Under the pieces are notes generated by a model, which ran no database searches, was not told the DNA's origin, and saw only the letters and a program-made list of their open reading frames with translations. A program made the translations under genes and the position numbers. 64,000 bases of DNA from NCBI GenBank assembly GCA_003577105.1, contig QEUQ01000002.1, forward strand, positions 1 to 64,000. The letters are read 5' to 3'. The DNA is from Acidobacteriota bacterium. GTDB lineage: Bacteria; Actinomycetota; Acidimicrobiia; ATN3. Below are positions 1 through 9,583 of the stretch, piece after piece (within the stretch, counting starts at the first letter, position 1; the number at the start of each line of letters is the position of its first letter).

Positions 1-1093
1 TCACAAACCCCTCCCCCGACGGTCCGTATCCAGGTCCAGGCACAACCACAACGTCAGCTTCATTCAAGAGCAACTCGGTGAAAGCTGCCGAGTCGTGCCC
101 ATCGGGCACGGGGAGCCAGACGAAGACCGAGCCCCTTGGCGGCACGAGATTCGTCCACCCTGCGCTCTCAAAAGTCCTGAACATGAGATCGCGTCGGCGC
201 TGATATACCGAAGTCATCTCAGCAACGCAATCTTGGGGACCGTCAAGTGCTGCAATGCCGGCGAGCTGCAGGGCGTTGAAGATCCCGGAGTCGATATTGG
301 TCTTGACACGCCCTAGCGCTTCAATAGCCTTGGCTGAGCCACAAGCCATGCCGATACGCCATCCGGTCATGTTGTATGTCTTCGACAGTGAGTGGAACTC
401 GATAGCGACGTCGCGGGCCCCATCTGCCTCGAGTATTGACGGTGCTCGGTAGCCGTCGAATGTAATTTCAGTGTAGGCGGCATCGTGGGCTAGGAGAAGG
501 TCGTGCTTCCGGCAGAAATCGACGGCTTGATTGAAGAAGTCCAAGCTGGCTACCGCAGCACACGGATTCGATGGGTAGTTCATCCAAAGGATCTTGGCGC
601 GGCGCAAGGTATCGCCATCTAGCACGTCGAAGTCCGGCAAGAACTCGTTCTCTGGTAGCAGCGGGGTGTAAACGACGTGCCCCCCGGCAAGCAATGTACC
701 CATTTCGTAGACGGGATACGCCGGGTCCGGGACGAGTACAACGTCGCCGGGATCCACAAACGCCACTGGCAGGTGGGCAATTCCCTCCTTCGAGCCAATC
801 AAAGGAAGGACTTCGGTGTCGGGATCAAGGGTCACGCTAAACCGACGCTCATAGAAGCGCGCAACGGCCTGCCTAAACTCGGCGAGCCCGAAGTACGAGG
901 GGTAATGGTGATTCGATTCGTTGCGCAACGCCGCAATGCCCGCTTCGACAATGTGGAGTGGTGTCGGAAAATCTGGGTCGCCAACCCCAAAGCTGATCAC
1001 ATCTGCCCCGGCCGCCCTCCTCTCAGCGATCTTCTTGTCAATCCCCGCGAACAGGTAGGGCGGAATCGTGTCGATTCGTGCAGCTGTACGCAT
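1..1093 (-). CDS. dapL: LL-diaminopimelate aminotransferase-like, 3' end outside window
   Basis: PLP-dependent class I/II aminotransferase. It probably converts tetrahydrodipicolinate to LL-diaminopimelate in the cytoplasm for lysine and peptidoglycan. My reverse-strand translation begins MRTAARIDTIPPYLFAGID and contains GVGDPDFPTP, a YPSYFGLAEFR stretch, IGSKEGIAHLP (typical of DapL-type enzymes), NYPSNPC and the PLP-lysine motif SLSKTYNMTGWR. The ATG at 1093 is the only obvious start. The C-terminus runs off the window edge. It lies 33 bases downstream of dapF, so the two are probably cotranscribed, which supports the DAP role over aspartate or alanine transamination. The family is seen directly; the substrate is inferred from motif and context. 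Confidence 0.85.
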   Translation of the reverse strand, partial: MRTAARIDTIPPYLFAGIDKKIAERRAAGADVISFGVGDPDFPTPLHIVEAGIAALRNESNHHYPSYFGLAEFRQAVARFYERRFSVTLDPDTEVLPLIGSKEGIAHLPVAFVDPGDVVLVPDPAYPVYEMGTLLAGGHVVYTPLLPENEFLPDFDVLDGDTLRRAKILWMNYPSNPCAAVASLDFFNQAVDFCRKHDLLLAHDAAYTEITFDGYRAPSILEADGARDVAIEFHSLSKTYNMTGWRIGMACGSAKAIEALGRVKTNIDSGIFNALQLAGIAALDGPQDCVAEMTSVYQRRRDLMFRTFESAGWTNLVPPRGSVFVWLPVPDGHDSAAFTELLLNEADVVVVPGPGYGPSGEGFV

Positions 1094-1126
1094 TTAGAGA
1101 TTCCCCTTACTCTTGTTTATCTGGAT

Positions 1127-2023
1127 CTATCGATGGTAGGTGGGAGCACCGAGAGTGTCGAGGTTGACGACAGCGTCAAAAACTTCGACCGCTGGGCCAG
1201 CCATCATGATTGTCCCATCCCAGCGAAGCCTGAGCTCGCCGCCTGGAAGGGAAAGGGTGACCGAGTCGCCGACCATCTCTAGCTCGCGCGCCGCAGCAAA
1301 CGCGGCGCATGCGCCGGAGCCGCACGCGAGAGTCTCTCCGACCCCGCGCTCCCAGACCCGCATCTTCAGATGCGAAGAGCTGACCACCTCGACGAACTCC
1401 ACATTTGCACCCTCGGGAAAGATTGCCGATTTCTCGATTTCCCTGCCGACGGATGCAACGTCTATTCCGACGGGGTCGGGCCCGAAAACCACCGCATGAG
1501 GGTTGCCCATTGAAACGGCGTTCAGACGCAATCGCTCACCTGCGTGAATGCTCTCAAACGGGACTTGCAGGGACTCAGCGAAATCAGGAGCAAGTGGGAC
1601 GCTAGCCGGTTCAAAGCTGGGCGGGCCCATGTCCACCTCAACAGTCGAGACCAAGTCGTCTCCGCCCAACTCGTACGTCACTTGGCGGACTCCTGAGCGT
1701 GTTTGAACGCCGACTCGACGGCGAGCGCGGTCGTGCGATGAGGTCAAGAGTCCACGGTCGATCAAGTACTTGGTGCTGCACCTGATTCCATTGCCGCACA
1801 TCTCCGCGATCGAGCCATCTGAATTCCTGTAGTCCATGAAGAAGGCCGCGGCGTCTTCGTCGGCTGGCGCGAGGCGAATGAGGCCATCAGCTCCGACCCC
1901 GAAGTTGCGGTCGCAAAGTTGGCGAACTAGATCGGCGTCGATTTCAAGGTGTCCATCGAGATCCTCGACAAGCACAAAATCATTGCCAGTGCCGTGCGCC
2001 TTGGTTATTGGAAGCGAGTTCAC
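1127..2023 (-). CDS. dapF: diaminopimelate epimerase
   Basis: Cofactor-independent epimerase that interconverts LL- and meso-diaminopimelate, supplying lysine and the peptidoglycan cross-link residue. The protein (about 298 aa) has both catalytic cysteine motifs of the family: MCGNGIRC in the N-terminal half and ACGSGACA in the C-terminal half. It also has the N-terminal KAHGTGNDFV and the VSMGNPHAVVF motif. An open frame continues upstream, but the GTG at 2023 is chosen because it overlaps the miaA stop as GTGA, has a GGAAGG ribosome site about 10 bases before it, and gives the usual N-terminus and length. It is coupled to miaA upstream and followed by the DapL-type gene. Confidence 0.96.
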   Translation of the reverse strand: MNSLPITKAHGTGNDFVLVEDLDGHLEIDADLVRQLCDRNFGVGADGLIRLAPADEDAAAFFMDYRNSDGSIAEMCGNGIRCSTKYLIDRGLLTSSHDRARRRVGVQTRSGVRQVTYELGGDDLVSTVEVDMGPPSFEPASVPLAPDFAESLQVPFESIHAGERLRLNAVSMGNPHAVVFGPDPVGIDVASVGREIEKSAIFPEGANVEFVEVVSSSHLKMRVWERGVGETLACGSGACAAFAAARELEMVGDSVTLSLPGGELRLRWDGTIMMAGPAVEVFDAVVNLDTLGAPTYHR

Positions 2024-3084
2024 GCGAGGAATTCCTTCCCTATAGCTCGAAGTCTCGACTGGAAATATGAACTGGCGGCATCGAGGAGGCCAGCTTGTGA
2101 AATCCGGGACACCGAGATCCACGAGAGCCGCGCATCCCTTCGGAACCAAGCGGTTTGTCTCCGCGATAGCTGGCGGGTACGGGCGACGATTGCCTCGATT
2201 GCTGAGTCACCAGATTGACCTTCGGAGATCGCTGATGCCACTTCTTTATAGCCCAGTGCCTGGCGAGCGGTGCGTGATGGCTCGGGTGTAGAACCTGTTG
2301 CGGTATCGCCGTCTAGTCCGAAGACGCTTCGAACTTCATCCTCAAAGCCGCGGTCAAACATCGATTCAGCGCGCCGGCGGATCCGTTGAGTATGTTCGAC
2401 CCTGTCGGAGGCGAGAGCCAAACCAACGAGTGTGACTGGGAATTCGCGCTCCCTTGATTCCGTGAGCGCTGCCGGGCCAGTTCCCGTGCCGGAACTCGTT
2501 TCTTCCAGCCTCAGTTGCTCAGTCGAGAGCGGGGCGCCGGCTGCGCGGGCTTCGCCGCGCAGTAGCAGCCTGCTCTCAAGGGCTCTGACGACGCGCCTGG
2601 GGTTCTTGACATCAATTGCCTGTGCGGCTCGCGGATCGACTTGCTCTAGATCGGAAACGAGTGACGGGAGGCCCTCGGCATCGAGTTTCGCCTCGAGTTC
2701 AAGTCGCAACCCGGGATCCGTTGGCCTGAAGTGAACTGGGGCGGTCAGCGCAGTGAAGTAGAGAGCGCTTCCGCCGACAAGCAGTGGAAGTCTGCGTCGT
2801 GAGCGAATCTCGCGTATTGCGATATTGGCCTTTGAGCGGAATTCCTCGACGTCGATCTCCTCGGTGCTGTCAAGTAGATCAATCATGTGGTGAGGCACCC
2901 TGATTTGATCGGACTTGATCGGTTTGTCCGATCCGATGTCCATGCCGCGGTAGACCTGAACGGAATCGACGCTGACAATCTCCCCATTGAAACGATCCGC
3001 TAGTTCGAGTGCCAAAGCGCTCTTGCCAGTCGCTGTGGGTCCGACAATCGCCAGGACCAGCGGTCTGTCGATGCAGTCACCCAT
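2020..3084 (-). CDS. miaA: tRNA dimethylallyltransferase
   Basis: Transfers the dimethylallyl group of DMAPP to N6 of A37 in tRNAs reading UNN codons, the step before MiaB. Near the N-terminus it has the P-loop [11 protein letters not shown], followed by [18 protein letters not shown] (the DSxQvYr substrate motif) and [14 protein letters not shown]-terminal helical region carries RQTAWFRRD. The ATG at 3084 gives about 354 aa and an 8-base overlap with the miaB stop. A TTG at 3129 would extend the protein into miaB and lacks a good ribosome site. It is rather longer than typical (about 300 aa) because of an inserted variable segment near the middle. It sits in the tight run rny-miaB-miaA-dapF. 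Confidence 0.95.
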   Translation of the reverse strand: MGDCIDRPLVLAIVGPTATGKSALALELADRFNGEIVSVDSVQVYRGMDIGSDKPIKSDQIRVPHHMIDLLDSTEEIDVEEFRSKANIAIREIRSRRRLPLLVGGSALYFTALTAPVHFRPTDPGLRLELEAKLDAEGLPSLVSDLEQVDPRAAQAIDVKNPRRVVRALESRLLLRGEARAAGAPLSTEQLRLEETSSGTGTGPAALTESREREFPVTLVGLALASDRVEHTQRIRRRAESMFDRGFEDEVRSVFGLDGDTATGSTPEPSRTARQALGYKEVASAISEGQSGDSAIEAIVARTRQLSRRQTAWFRRDARLSWISVSRISQAGLLDAASSYFQSRLRAIGKEFLA

Positions 3085-4462
3085 TAATGTCTGGCGGGGG
3101 GTTGCCGTCACCCGGAACAAGCTCTCCAAACAAGTGATGAGGCGCTCCCGTTGTTATTAGGGCGTTGACGAAGTCCCCTTCGGTAGTGTTTCCGGCTGCA
3201 GGAAAGTGGACCAGGCGATTCTGCGGAGTTCTGCCGGTCAGCATGGTCGGATCCTTCTTGGAAACCCCCTCAACCAGCAATTCCTCGGTTTTTCCGATTC
3301 TGGCGAGGTTTGAGCTCAAGGCGAGCTCATTTAAGAGGGTCGATAGGCGCGAATATCGCTCAGAACTCACCTCGGCAGGTACCTGCTCAACCATGTCTGC
3401 AGCGGGAGTGCCATGACGGCGGGAGTAGATGAAGCTGAAGGAGTCGTCGAAGCGAGCTTGGGACACAACCTCAAGGGTAGCCTCGAAGTCCTCCTCGGTT
3501 TCGCCCGGAAATCCAACTATGAGGTCCGTCGAGATCGCGAGGTCTTCGACGGCGTCGCGCGCTTTTTCAACGCGGTCGAGGTAGCGGTCAGCGGTGTACC
3601 CGCGATGCATCGCCGCGAGGATCCGGTCAGAACCAGACTGCAGCGGGAGGTGAAGCTGGGGCATGACTTTGCTTATGGATGCCATCGCTTCGATTGTCTC
3701 GGGGCGTAAGTCTTTTGGGTGAGGACTGGTGAAGCGAATTCGGCGAATTCCATCTACCTGCGCGACAGCTTCCAGTAGCTTCGCGAAAAGTGGGGTCGCA
3801 CCCCCATCGTCGAGATCGCGACCGTAGGAGTTGACGTTCTGTCCGAGGAGTGTCACCTCGGCCACCCCATCTTCTGCGAGACGCTGAACCTCATTGACGA
3901 TTTCGGCTATTGGCCGCGATCGCTCAGGCCCGCGAACCGACGGGACGATACAGAATGTGCAGCTGTTGTTACACCCGGTGGCAATTGTGACCCAGGCGGC
4001 CGAGCGCCTCTCCCTGCGAGCTGCCGCATCAAAGCCCGGTGTCATCTCGATGGGGGGAGCGTCAAGAATCTCGACTAGTTGCCCACCCTCATTCTCCTGC
4101 CGGTTCAGTATCGACGCGGCATCGGCCACGTTGTGAGTTCCGAAGAGCACGTCGATGTGTTCAGCGTGATCTAGCAAGGCCTCGCGCTCTTTCTGGGCGA
4201 GACATCCCCCAACGGCGATCCGTAGATCGGGATTCGATGCCTTCAGTGGTTTCAGCGCTCCGAGGTGGCCATATAGCTTGTTGTCGGCGTTCTCGCGGAC
4301 GCAACAGGTGTTGAAGACGATCAGGTCGGCGTCGGTTTCATCATCTGCCGGCTCCATTCCCTCGGCATCGAGTGAGCCAGAGATTCGCTCGGAGTCGTGA
4401 AAGTTCATCTGGCAGCCGAACGTCTTGATCAGATACCGCTGCCGCCTCCCCTCACTTGGCAT
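3077..4462 (-). CDS. miaB: tRNA-2-methylthio-N6-dimethylallyladenosine synthase
   Basis: Radical SAM methylthiotransferase that converts i6A37 to ms2i6A37 in tRNA, the step after MiaA. All three family domains are recognisable. The N-terminal UPF0004 domain begins [13 protein letters not shown], with further cysteines in NTCCVREN and GGCLAQ. The radical SAM core has CNNSCTFC (Cx3Cx2C), and a C-terminal TRAM domain of about 65 residues carries the [12 protein letters not shown] region. Length is 461 aa, normal for the family. The ATG at 4462 overlaps the end of rny by 11 bases and the stop overlaps miaA by 8, so the genes are translationally coupled. Confidence 0.96.
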   Translation of the reverse strand: MPSEGRRQRYLIKTFGCQMNFHDSERISGSLDAEGMEPADDETDADLIVFNTCCVRENADNKLYGHLGALKPLKASNPDLRIAVGGCLAQKEREALLDHAEHIDVLFGTHNVADAASILNRQENEGGQLVEILDAPPIEMTPGFDAAARRERRSAAWVTIATGCNNSCTFCIVPSVRGPERSRPIAEIVNEVQRLAEDGVAEVTLLGQNVNSYGRDLDDGGATPLFAKLLEAVAQVDGIRRIRFTSPHPKDLRPETIEAMASISKVMPQLHLPLQSGSDRILAAMHRGYTADRYLDRVEKARDAVEDLAISTDLIVGFPGETEEDFEATLEVVSQARFDDSFSFIYSRRHGTPAADMVEQVPAEVSSERYSRLSTLLNELALSSNLARIGKTEELLVEGVSKKDPTMLTGRTPQNRLVHFPAAGNTTEGDFVNALITTGAPHHLFGELVPGDGNPPPDING

Positions 4463-6128
4463 ATTCGGTCGCCCTGGTCTCGCGAATTACCGTGACGCGT
4501 ATTTGGCCGGGGAATTGCATCTCCGACTCGATCTCTTTTGCGATGTCGCGCGCCAATACCTGCGTGCCTACGTCGTCAAGACCGTCAGGATCGACCATCA
4601 CTCGAAGCTCACGCCCTGCGCGCATGGCGAAGGCCTTTTCAACTCCGCTATGAGCCGTGCAGATTGCCTCCAGCTGCTCGAGATGCTGAATGTGTCGTGC
4701 CATATCTTCCCGTCGAGCGCCGGGGCGAGCTCCGCTTAGCTGGTCGGCGGCCTGCCCCAGAACTGCCTCAACGGTGCGCTGTTCGACCTCATTGTGGTGG
4801 GATTCAATGACGTGGCAGACTGCCGCTGATTCGCCCAGCCTGCGAGCCAATTCGGCTCCGATGATCGCATGACTCCCTCCCACTTCGTGTGTCATGGCCT
4901 TGCCGATGTCGTGAAGGAGGGCACCCCGCTTGACCGTCGAAGCATCGATTCCTAGTTCGGATGCCATCATTCCGGCGATGTGGGCAGACTCGACGAGATG
5001 CGCAAGTACGTTCTGACCGTACGAAGTCCGAAACTTGAGTTTGCCGAGTGCTCTGATCAGTTCGGGATGCGCGTTGGAAATTCCGACTTCGAGGACCGCC
5101 TCCTCCCCCGCTTCACGTGCTTCAATTTCGACAGCCTCTTGAGCACTTGCAAAGACTTCCTCGATTCGAGCCGGGTGTATTCGCCCATCCTCAATAAGTC
5201 TCGCCAACGTGACGCGCGCCATCTCTCTACGCACCGGGTCGAAACTGGAAAGCAGGACAGTGTCGGGAGTGTCGTCGATGATGAGATTGACCCCCGTCAC
5301 GACCTCAAAGGATCTGATGTTCCGGCCTTCCTTGCCAATGAGGCGGCCCTTCATTTCTTCGCTGGGGATCGCTACCACTGAAATTGTCGCTTCGGCCACG
5401 GTCTCTGAAGCGATCCGCTGAATCGAAAGGCTGACGATCTTGCGGGCACGCTTGTCGGCCTCTTCCTTGGCCTTGTGCTCAAGCTCTCGGATGTACTGCA
5501 TTGCGTCGCGCTTCGCTTCACTGCGAACCGATTCGAGAACTTGCTGTTTCGCCTCAGCGGTTGTCATGCCGGCAATCCGGGTCAGGTTCTCCTGCTGTAC
5601 TTCAAGGGCGTGATCCCACTGGATGCGCTTCTCTTCGATCTCGCGAATTCGTGCGGCTGCGATGGCTTCGCGCTCGCTGAGCTCCTTCTCGCGGTGCTCG
5701 AAGGCCCCCTGAAGTCGGTCCAGTCGCTCCTCAGCACGGTGCAGTTCGTCCGAGCGTTCGGACGCCTGCCGGCGTATCTCGGCGACCTGAACTTCCGCGG
5801 ACTGATACAGCTTGCCGCGGTCTTCCTGCAGCTGAAGTCGCTCCGCTTGAAGTTTTTCGCGCTCTGCCTGGAGTTCGCTGCGCTCCGCTTGGAGCTGGTG
5901 CCGTTCAGCCTGAAGTTCGTTGTGCTCATTCTGTATTTCGGCGTGCCGCGCGTTGAGTACTGCTTCCGCTTGCTGAATCGCGGCAACGGCCGCAGGGCTG
6001 GGATTGGGCGACTGGCCTTCGAGATTGGATTGAGCGGGGCCGCCGCTGGCTCGAGAGCGCGCGATCAGGTAGGCGATTACGAATGCGGCAGCCGCAATCG
6101 CGGCGCCAAAAAAGAACCCCCTTGCCAT
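4452..6128 (-). CDS. rny: ribonuclease Y
   Basis: Membrane-anchored endoribonuclease that starts mRNA decay. Order of parts: one N-terminal transmembrane helix (about residues 5-23), a Pro/Ser linker, a long coiled coil (about 50-200), a KH domain with [15 protein letters not shown], and an HD phosphohydrolase domain with LLHDIGKAM and a later SHHNEVE. Length 558 aa is slightly above the usual 520. The coiled coil contains five nearly identical heptads of the LQAERxx type (residues 71-105). It heads the miaB-miaA-dapF operon and diverges from recA across 479 bases. RNase Y is common in Firmicutes and some deep actinobacterial classes but not in classical Actinomycetes. Confidence 0.96.
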   Translation of the reverse strand: MARGFFFGAAIAAAAFVIAYLIARSRASGGPAQSNLEGQSPNPSPAAVAAIQQAEAVLNARHAEIQNEHNELQAERHQLQAERSELQAEREKLQAERLQLQEDRGKLYQSAEVQVAEIRRQASERSDELHRAEERLDRLQGAFEHREKELSEREAIAAARIREIEEKRIQWDHALEVQQENLTRIAGMTTAEAKQQVLESVRSEAKRDAMQYIRELEHKAKEEADKRARKIVSLSIQRIASETVAEATISVVAIPSEEMKGRLIGKEGRNIRSFEVVTGVNLIIDDTPDTVLLSSFDPVRREMARVTLARLIEDGRIHPARIEEVFASAQEAVEIEAREAGEEAVLEVGISNAHPELIRALGKLKFRTSYGQNVLAHLVESAHIAGMMASELGIDASTVKRGALLHDIGKAMTHEVGGSHAIIGAELARRLGESAAVCHVIESHHNEVEQRTVEAVLGQAADQLSGARPGARREDMARHIQHLEQLEAICTAHSGVEKAFAMRAGRELRVMVDPDGLDDVGTQVLARDIAKEIESEMQFPGQIRVTVIRETRATEYAK

Positions 6129-6607
6129 GGGTTCTCACCTCCGGGTGTGCCTATCACGAGGCCTGAGGGCGCGCCGTACAAGAACTCGATTCACCGCTTT
6201 TTGCGGATGAACGCGAAGTGATCCAGCTGCGTTTGCCTGGCCCCAATTAGGGCAACGAATTTCGGTAGTAGATGTCGTACTAATTTGAAATGTCTCAGCC
6301 AATGGTAGCGCGGAGAGGCTGGCCCGCGTGGCGGGGATCGGCTCGGGCACACGTCGAAAACGCTTACTCCTGAAAGGATTGCGATCTGGACAGGAGTTCT
6401 CGATGCCGGAGGTCAAATGCTTGTACCCGAACAGATGTTCGGCTATTCTTCGGCGGATGCCGAGTTCGTCGAGTAGCGGATTCTGTATGGCGGAGGCCGG
6501 GCGCCCGTAGCAGCGTGATTTTTTGTCACAGGGGCTGCGTAGTGTGCACCAGGAGTAAATGAAAGCCGGAAATACGGGCTTCCAAGAAACGGAAAGGACA
6601 GCTTTCG
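6129..6607. other. rny/recA divergent intergenic region
   Basis: A 479-base gap between divergent rny and recA. The recA-proximal half holds a promoter and LexA operator (6421-6449), leaving a recA leader of about 150 bases. Near the 3' end of the leader, AGCC and GGCT segments around 6563-6582 could form a short hairpin. A GGAAAGGA ribosome site lies about 9 bases before recA. In the rny-proximal part (6129-6300) I see no convincing gene; the open frames there are short and lack ribosome sites. Confidence 0.6.
6421..6449 (+). promoter_or_regulatory. recA promoter with LexA/SOS box
   Basis: The 14-base palindrome CGAACAGATGTTCG at 6428-6441 matches the Gram-positive LexA operator CGAAC-N4-GTTCG exactly. 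It lies between a -35-like TTGTAC (6421-6426) and a -10-like TATTCT (6444-6449) with a 17-base spacer, so bound repressor would block the polymerase. Transcription would start near 6456. The motif is read directly; SOS control of recA is the established role of this operator. Confidence 0.88.
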
Positions 6608-7672
6608 ATGGAAAAGGACAAGGCACTCGAGATGGCCCTCGCCCAAATCGACAAGCAATTCGGTAAGGGCGCCATCATGAAGATGGGTGACACCGCGTTC
6701 GCAGTTCAGCAAGATGCGATTCCTACCGGGGCCCTTAGCTTGGATCTGGCATTGGGTATCGGCGGCTTGCCTCGAGGCCGTGTCGTCGAAATCTTTGGGC
6801 CAGAGGCCAGCGGAAAATCCACACTTGCAATGCATGTGGTGGCTGAGGCGCAGCGGGCAGGTGGAATAGCCGCCTACATCGATGCTGAGCACGCGCTTGA
6901 TCCGAGCTACGCGGAGGCGATCGGCCTCAATATTGACGAGTTGTTGATCAGTCAGCCCGATACCGGTGAGCAGGCGCTTGAGATCGCAGACATGCTGGTT
7001 CGTTCGGGCGCAATCGATGTCGTGGTTATCGACTCGGTCGCGGCTCTTGTACCCAGAGCAGAGATCGAAGGCGAAATGGGCGATACGCATGTTGGTCTTC
7101 AGGCTCGCCTGATGTCTCAAGCTTTGAGAAAGCTCACGGCGAATCTCAATAAGTCCCAGACAATCGCGGTCTTCATCAATCAGCTGCGAGAGAAGATTGG
7201 CGTGATGTTCGGGTCACCTGAAACGACGCCTGGGGGCCGTGCGCTCAAGTTCTATTCGTCTGTGCGCCTTGACGTCAGGCGGGTTGAGTCAATCAAGGAC
7301 GGTACGGAAATCGTCGGCAACCGGGTCAAGGTCAAAGTCGTCAAGAACAAGGTCAGTCCGCCGTTCAAGGTTGCTGAGTTTGACCTGATGTATGGGCAGG
7401 GCATCAGTCGCGAGGGTTCGCTTCTCGACGTCGCGGTCGAGCGGTCTATCGTCAAGAAAAGCGGAGCATGGTTCACATATGAAGGTGAGCAGCTTGGCCA
7501 GGGCCGTGAGAACGCGAAGAAGTTTCTCGCTGAAAACGTTGAGCTCGCGGTCGAGATTGCTGAGCGTATACATCAGGGCGTAAAGGCTGAGGCCGAAGCG
7601 GCTCGAGCGAATCGCGCAGGAGCGGCAGGCTTCACCGCGGACGACGATCTTCCGATCGAGATCTCCGACTGA
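6608..7672 (+). CDS. recA: recombinase RecA
   Basis: DNA strand-exchange ATPase and co-protease for LexA cleavage. The 354 aa protein has Walker [10 protein letters not shown] (near residue 65), a Walker B region [10 protein letters not shown], the L1/L2 DNA-binding region ending in PGGRALKF, and [17 protein letters not shown]. An acidic C-terminal tail ends in EISD. The ATG follows GGAAAGGA. Expression is likely SOS-controlled through the LexA box upstream. No recX follows, unlike in many Actinomycetes: the next gene, thpR, converges from the other strand after 45 bases. Confidence 0.99.
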   Translation: MEKDKALEMALAQIDKQFGKGAIMKMGDTAFAVQQDAIPTGALSLDLALGIGGLPRGRVVEIFGPEASGKSTLAMHVVAEAQRAGGIAAYIDAEHALDPSYAEAIGLNIDELLISQPDTGEQALEIADMLVRSGAIDVVVIDSVAALVPRAEIEGEMGDTHVGLQARLMSQALRKLTANLNKSQTIAVFINQLREKIGVMFGSPETTPGGRALKFYSSVRLDVRRVESIKDGTEIVGNRVKVKVVKNKVSPPFKVAEFDLMYGQGISREGSLLDVAVERSIVKKSGAWFTYEGEQLGQGRENAKKFLAENVELAVEIAERIHQGVKAEAEAARANRAGAAGFTADDDLPIEISD

Positions 7673-7717
7673 GGGCTTCTCTCCGGTCACGGGTCTACAG
7701 GTCTACCACGTGTACGT

Positions 7718-8335
7718 CTATTGAGCTGACTTGAGTGCGAAGCCGGCAAGGCGCTCATACCGAGCTGGACCGGTGCCAAGATGGCTTCTATAGAGAACTA
7801 CTTCGGGCACCCGAAAGGGCGGAGCCGAGATCGCAGAGGCAGCGGCCACTATCGCCCCGACGTCCTGAATTCGTCGGCTTCGGGCGATTGTCAGATGAGG
7901 TCGATACGGACGGGGAGACTGCGGATACCCAACTGACGCCATGGCGACTTGGACGGCCTCGGCTAGCGAAATGAGAGGCCCCGAGCCCTTGGTCACTCCA
8001 AGCCAGAGAATCGAAGGTTCGCGGAGGCCGGGAAAGGCCCCTCCCCCACCGAGGGCAAGGTCGAAGAGTTGAGTGTCGGCTGAAAGTGTTTCTATGGCGG
8101 AGCCAATGTCTTCGAGGCCGAGGGGGTCAACGCTGGCGACAAAGGCGAGAGTCAGGTGGAGCGCGTCTTTTTCTACCCACCGAAGGTTCAGACCGCACTC
8201 GCTGGCAAGCTTGCGAATATCCCTCAGGCCTTCATCTATCACAGTCCTAGTGGCATCAGGAATCCCTACTGCCAAGAACACCCTTGCGCCAGCGCTGTCG
8301 TGTGGATCCTTGTCGCCCGGCGGTCGCTCAGTCAC
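7718..8335 (-). CDS. thpR: RNA 2',3'-cyclic phosphodiesterase (LigT/2H family)
   Basis: 2H-superfamily protein of about 205 aa, expected to hydrolyse 2',3'-cyclic phosphate ends of RNA; older annotations call it 2'-5' RNA ligase. It has the two signature HxTx motifs, HLTL (in KDALHLTLAFV) and HLTI (in RPHLTIAR), plus the N-terminal ARVFLAVGIP. The GTG at 8335 is preferred: it overlaps the cinA stop by 8 bases and gives the normal family length. A longer frame reaching 8590 would lie wholly inside cinA. The cinA-thpR-recA neighbourhood is common in actinobacteria and suggests a nucleic-acid maintenance setting; the physiological RNA substrate is not known. Confidence 0.88.
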   Translation of the reverse strand: MTERPPGDKDPHDSAGARVFLAVGIPDATRTVIDEGLRDIRKLASECGLNLRWVEKDALHLTLAFVASVDPLGLEDIGSAIETLSADTQLFDLALGGGGAFPGLREPSILWLGVTKGSGPLISLAEAVQVAMASVGYPQSPRPYRPHLTIARSRRIQDVGAIVAAASAISAPPFRVPEVVLYRSHLGTGPARYERLAGFALKSAQ

Positions 8336-9563
8336 TTGCGATTGTTCGACGCGCAAAGTCCAAGAGGGTCGAGGTTGAGTACAAACGAATGCGCTCTCGA
8401 TCCCCTGGGAGCCTGATTCCGATGCTTCGAGTATCGCTTTGCGTCGATACAGCGAAATAGACCTGACCAATCTCGGCCTCGAGAGGGTGCGGCCCGGCCT
8501 CACCCGTGCAAGAAAGTGCCACATCCGCACCGAAGATTCTTCGCGCTCCCTCGGCCATAGCCCGCGCGCATTCTGCGGAGACAGCGCCATGAGTTTCTAG
8601 CAAACCAGGGTCGATGCCTAGCAGCGAAGTCTTGGCGTGATTGGTGTAAACAACAGCGGAGCCAAGGAACCAGTCAGATGCTCCGGGCACGTCGACAATC
8701 GCAGATCCAACCATGCCCCCGGTGAGGGACTCCGCGACGGCAAGGTGAATGCCCTTCTCGCGAACTTCCCGTCCAAGTGCGTAAGCAAGGGTCTCGCCAT
8801 CGGTGCCAAACGCGTAGTTCTTCAAGAGTTCCGTGACCGCTCGTTCCTCATCAGCGATGAGCGCCATCGCTTCCTCGCGTGATGGCGCTTTGGCTGTAAG
8901 GCGTACTTTGATCTCGCCTCCGCCGGCAAGGAACGCGATAGTGGGATTGCCTTGCTGTTCGACCCGTTCGGCAATCATGTCGGCGACGGCGGATTCGCTA
9001 GCGCCCCAGGTCTTGATGACCCGGGAGACGATTACGCCAGTTTGCCCAGATCGCTCCCGCAAATCGGGAAGGACCGCTCGCGTGAACATTTCTTCCATCT
9101 CATGGGGAACCCCTGGAAGCGCATAGATGACCCGGTCCGCTAGCGGGCAAATTAGCCCAGGCGCCGTGCCGAGACGCTGCTCGATCCATCTGGCGCCAGC
9201 CGGAACGTCTGCCTGGCGCATATTGGATTCGGGCATGCTGCGATCACGAGATCGAAAAATCGAAGCGATCAGCCTCTCGATTTCTGAATTGCGCACGAGG
9301 CCGACGCCCATGACGTCAGCAATTGCCTCGCGGGTGATGTCATCAGGAGTGGGGCCGAGGCCGCCGGTGACAATGACAGCGTCCGCGCGGGCTAGTGCCT
9401 GTTCCAGTGTCTGCCTGATGCGAGGGAGGTTGTCGCCTACCGTTGTCTGATGGCATATGTCGATTCCGGCTGAAGTCAATTCGCGACCGAGCCACGCGGA
9501 ATTGGTGTCGACGATGTCCCCGAGAAGCAACTCAGTTCCAACGCTGACAATCTCTACTTGCAA
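8328..9563 (-). CDS. cinA: CinA family protein (competence/damage-inducible; NMN deamidase type)
   Basis: Two-domain CinA of 411 aa. The N-terminal MoCF/COG1058 domain starts VEIVSVGTELLLGDIVDTN and contains VTGGLGPTPDD. The C-terminal nicotinamide-nucleotide amidase domain has AESLTGGMVGSAIVD and SCTGEAGP. The C-terminal domain hydrolyses NMN in pyridine-nucleotide recycling in studied members; the N-terminal domain is linked to ADP-ribose pyrophosphatase activity. The start is a TTG at 9563. It lies 20 bases after pgsA and overlaps thpR, so the three minus-strand genes look like one operon. Confidence 0.94.
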   Translation of the reverse strand: MQVEIVSVGTELLLGDIVDTNSAWLGRELTSAGIDICHQTTVGDNLPRIRQTLEQALARADAVIVTGGLGPTPDDITREAIADVMGVGLVRNSEIERLIASIFRSRDRSMPESNMRQADVPAGARWIEQRLGTAPGLICPLADRVIYALPGVPHEMEEMFTRAVLPDLRERSGQTGVIVSRVIKTWGASESAVADMIAERVEQQGNPTIAFLAGGGEIKVRLTAKAPSREEAMALIADEERAVTELLKNYAFGTDGETLAYALGREVREKGIHLAVAESLTGGMVGSAIVDVPGASDWFLGSAVVYTNHAKTSLLGIDPGLLETHGAVSAECARAMAEGARRIFGADVALSCTGEAGPHPLEAEIGQVYFAVSTQSDTRSIGIRLPGDRERIRLYSTSTLLDFARRTIASD

Positions 9564-9583
9564 CTAATCACCCACTGGTTCTG

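Noticed and set aside
677-1282. Long plus-strand frames over the dapL and dapF genes
   Set aside because: They overlay clear minus-strand genes, lack ribosome sites and match no family.
5475-6221. 248-codon plus-strand frame opposite rny
   Set aside because: Antisense to the RNase Y coiled-coil region; repeat-rich complementary strand gives a spurious open frame.
6443-7120. 225-codon minus-strand frame over recA
   Set aside because: Entirely antisense to recA, including the LexA promoter region; no family or start site.
7673-7717. recX directly after recA
   Set aside because: The gap is only 45 bases and the next gene (thpR) is on the opposite strand.
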